Shown: positions 15,459 to 17,026 of the stretch, in pieces
How positions within the stretch are numbered: the stretch's first letter is position 1
Layout: every line of letters starts with the position of its first letter
NCBI GenBank assembly: GCA_000482145.1
Contig: AUXH01000419.1
Span: forward strand, 1 to 17,026
DNA from: Strigomonas culicis
Lineage: Eukaryota > Euglenozoa > Kinetoplastea > Trypanosomatida > Trypanosomatidae
Reading direction: 5' to 3'
Length of the DNA: 17,026 nucleotides
Notes under the pieces: generated by a model
Databases searched by the model: none
The model's input: the letters and a program-made list of their open reading frames with translations, nothing else
What the model was told of the DNA's origin: nothing
Position numbers and translations under genes: made by a program

Positions 15459-15501
<43 letters not shown>
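15399..15501 (-). promoter_or_regulatory. Predicted spliced-leader acceptor for the G-patch gene
   Basis: The minus strand has a very long CT tract (15501 to about 15451) and the first AG downstream is at 15400-15399, which is about 50 nt away. That would leave a 23-nt 5' UTR without ATG before 15375. The distance from tract to AG is longer than in the other genes, so the acceptor is less sure than the tract. Confidence 0.55.
15466..15501. repeat. (GA)n dinucleotide repeat, about 18 units
   Basis: A near-perfect GA run, the longest in the window, forms the upstream part of the polypyrimidine tract (coding-strand CT) of the G-patch gene. Length changes could alter splicing efficiency; that is inference. 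Confidence 0.85.
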
Positions 15502-15503
<2 letters not shown>

Positions 15504-16479
15504 ACATATACTATTTTGTGAGAGTTAGAGAACCATATGTACGGTATCGTCCAAGGCCCTTCAAACTCGAGGCATTGCTCGCCCTCCAACGAGTAAAGAC
15601 ACAAGCCGTGCATAATGTATTTTTCTCAAAAAGGTATAGTAACAAAAAGAAAAAAAAACAGAAAAAGTATAATAGTATTGGAAAAGTAAAATAACAACAC
15701 CAACAGTAACACTAACAACGATGAAGAGAAAACAAAAAAAAAAGGAAGAAAAGCAAATGCTAAAACGATTATTTTTTATTATATACTCCATTTTTTTTTT
15801 TTGGTGAAGGGAAACAGATTGCTTTTGTTTGAAGGAACAAAGTATGTATAAATACACCAAAACACAAGAAAAAAAAATGAACAGCGAAATGATGGTAAAA
15901 ACAGAAGAGAGGATACAGATATCCAGGAGCAAACAGACAAGTAAATAAAATAACAGTGTGTGTAGTTGCATGTATTTTTAGTTCTTTTTTTCTTTAAAGG
16001 AAACATTTTCTGATTATCTGCTACATGAGAAAACAACAACGGCGAGACACGCCTCCATATCTAAAGAAAAAAATAACATTTTAAAAAGGAATAGAATATG
16101 CGACAAAGTAAACTGTATGTGTACTAAACAGCTCATCATTTTGAAAGAGAAACAGAAACCTTTTTTTTTGTTGATTTATTATCATTATTATAATTATTAG
16201 AACTTTTTTTCTTCATTTGTTTATAGTACTCATTCACTCATGCATTCATTATTATTATTGTTATTATTAATGATAATAGTAAAATTGCACGAAAAAAAGT
16301 GAAGAGTAGTAAAACTAAAGCAAGTAAAGAAAATACATCAAAAGGGAAGAAGGAACAAACAAACAAAAAACAATCATATCAATAAACAAACGACCTATCA
16401 CCATCATCACAAGAATAATAATGAACATAGTAATAATGACAATAAAAAAAAAGAGAAAAGAACAACAATTCTATCCTTT

Positions 16480-16498
16480 CTTCTTCTTCTTCTTCTTA
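16480..16498. repeat. (CTT)n triplet repeat
   Basis: Six CTT units on the plus strand, followed after 17 bases by TTTCAG at 16510-16515. Together they resemble a plus-strand splice acceptor; see findings. As a repeat it is certain, but its role is unknown. Confidence 0.75.
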
Positions 16499-16933
16499 CT
16501 ATTACAATTATTTCAGTATCTTGTTACTCATTTGCCTCTACAATTATACATATGAGAAGGAGAAAAAAGAGTATCAGCAATGCCAACAAAAAAGAAAAGA
16601 AAAGAAGAAAAGTTATAATAATTATAATAATAATAATAACAACAACAATTAGGTATACAGGAGGTCTATTTCTGTTTTCTTTTTCCCCCTTTAGCACTTT
16701 TTAAAGATACACTTTTTTTTTCACGTTACTGTTGGGTATATGCATGTATTTATAATTTGTTTTTCTTTTGTTTAATTGCTTTATTTACAATAATAATATC
16801 TTATGTATACTCTTTTCCTTGTCTTTTTTTTTTTTTTACATCGGTTCAGTATTCCTTTAAAAATAACGAATCATTTTAAAGAGTTACTACAACAGCAACT
16901 TCTCTAACTTCTTTTTTTTCCCTCTCCATAAGA

Positions 16934-16973
<40 letters not shown>
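16934..16973. repeat. Perfect 40-bp AT palindrome
   Basis: ATACATACA followed by alternating TA and closed by TGTATGTAT gives a perfect inverted repeat with 20-bp arms centred between 16953 and 16954. The alternating AT core explains most of the symmetry, but the flanking CATACA/TGTATG arms also pair. It could extrude as a cruciform or fold in RNA. Confidence 0.8.
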
Positions 16974-17026
16974 ATAGGAAAAAAAAGGGAGTGACTATTC
17001 TGCGTTACGTAAGAGTAAAAAGAAAA

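Larger units (their letters stand above)
15376..17026. other. Gene-free AT-rich region upstream of the G-patch gene
   Basis: About 1.65 kb without a supportable gene on either strand. It contains the (GA) tract and acceptor of the G-patch gene, then many A and T runs, TTC, TAA and ACA triplet repeats (about 16480-16498 and 16618-16650), and a long AT palindrome (16934-16973). It is longer than any other spacer here. It may be the 3' UTR of an upstream minus-strand gene, or a divergent strand-switch region where transcription starts; the sequence alone does not decide. I found no tRNA-like cloverleaf or intact B box. Confidence 0.55.

Noticed and set aside
16553..16704. Short plus-strand frame after the acceptor-like TTTCAG
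   Set aside because: About 50 codons of Arg/Lys/Ile/Thr repeats read from triplet microsatellites. The acceptor-like signal is kept as a finding, the coding call is not.
16843..16856. GGTTCAGTATTCC resembling a tRNA B box
   Set aside because: It has two extra bases relative to the B box, no A box at a suitable distance, no stem pairing and very AT-rich surroundings.
1..17026. CRISPR array, phage or bacterial operon
   Set aside because: No spaced direct repeats, no Shine-Dalgarno pattern, and gene content and spacing are those of a trypanosomatid chromosome.

Overview
The window looks like nuclear DNA from a trypanosomatid (kinetoplastid) flagellate. All seven protein genes lie on the minus strand, none shows an intron, and they are separated by 0.3-1.2 kb of AT-rich DNA. 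In front of each start codon the minus strand carries a pyrimidine tract followed by an AG, the layout of a spliced-leader trans-splice acceptor. Coding regions are very GC-rich and use few TTA, CTA or TCA codons, while the spacers are full of A/T homopolymers and simple repeats. A glycosomal-type SKL terminus on a purine enzyme, a kinesin-2-type motor and a CDC5-type splicing factor fit this lineage. I cannot name the genus.

In the direction of transcription (high to low coordinates) the layout is: a gene-free AT-rich stretch (about 15.4-17.0 kb); a GPATCH4-like G-patch protein with poly-Ser and poly-His runs (14671-15375); a coiled-coil protein with a degenerate RRM-like end and a possible mitochondrial presequence (13004-14245); a kinesin-2-type motor (9625-12528); an unusual fusion of an ABM-like ferredoxin-fold domain with a LOG/'lysine decarboxylase-like' phosphoribohydrolase (7458-8444); a CBS-containing IMPDH/GMP-reductase family enzyme, most likely GMP reductase, ending in SKL (5561-7048); an unrecognised 718-residue protein (2629-4785); and the spliceosomal Myb protein CDC5 (210-2327). 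A further pyrimidine tract at the left edge suggests that the array continues with another gene outside the window.

The genes do not form a functional operon in the bacterial sense. They look like one segment of a polycistronic transcription unit whose members serve unrelated roles: RNA processing, flagellar transport and purine nucleotide salvage. GMP reductase and the LOG-family protein both act on purine nucleotides and are adjacent, but in this kind of genome adjacency is weak evidence for a shared pathway. From memory, not checked, CDC5, GMP reductase and kinesin-2A also lie close together in Trypanosoma brucei, which would make this a conserved syntenic block.

The points most worth a second look are the ABM-LOG fusion, the loss of the IMPDH Arg-Tyr dyad in the SKL-tagged enzyme, the insertion inside the second Myb repeat of CDC5, and the 1.65 kb gene-free end, which could be a long 3' UTR or a divergent strand-switch region.
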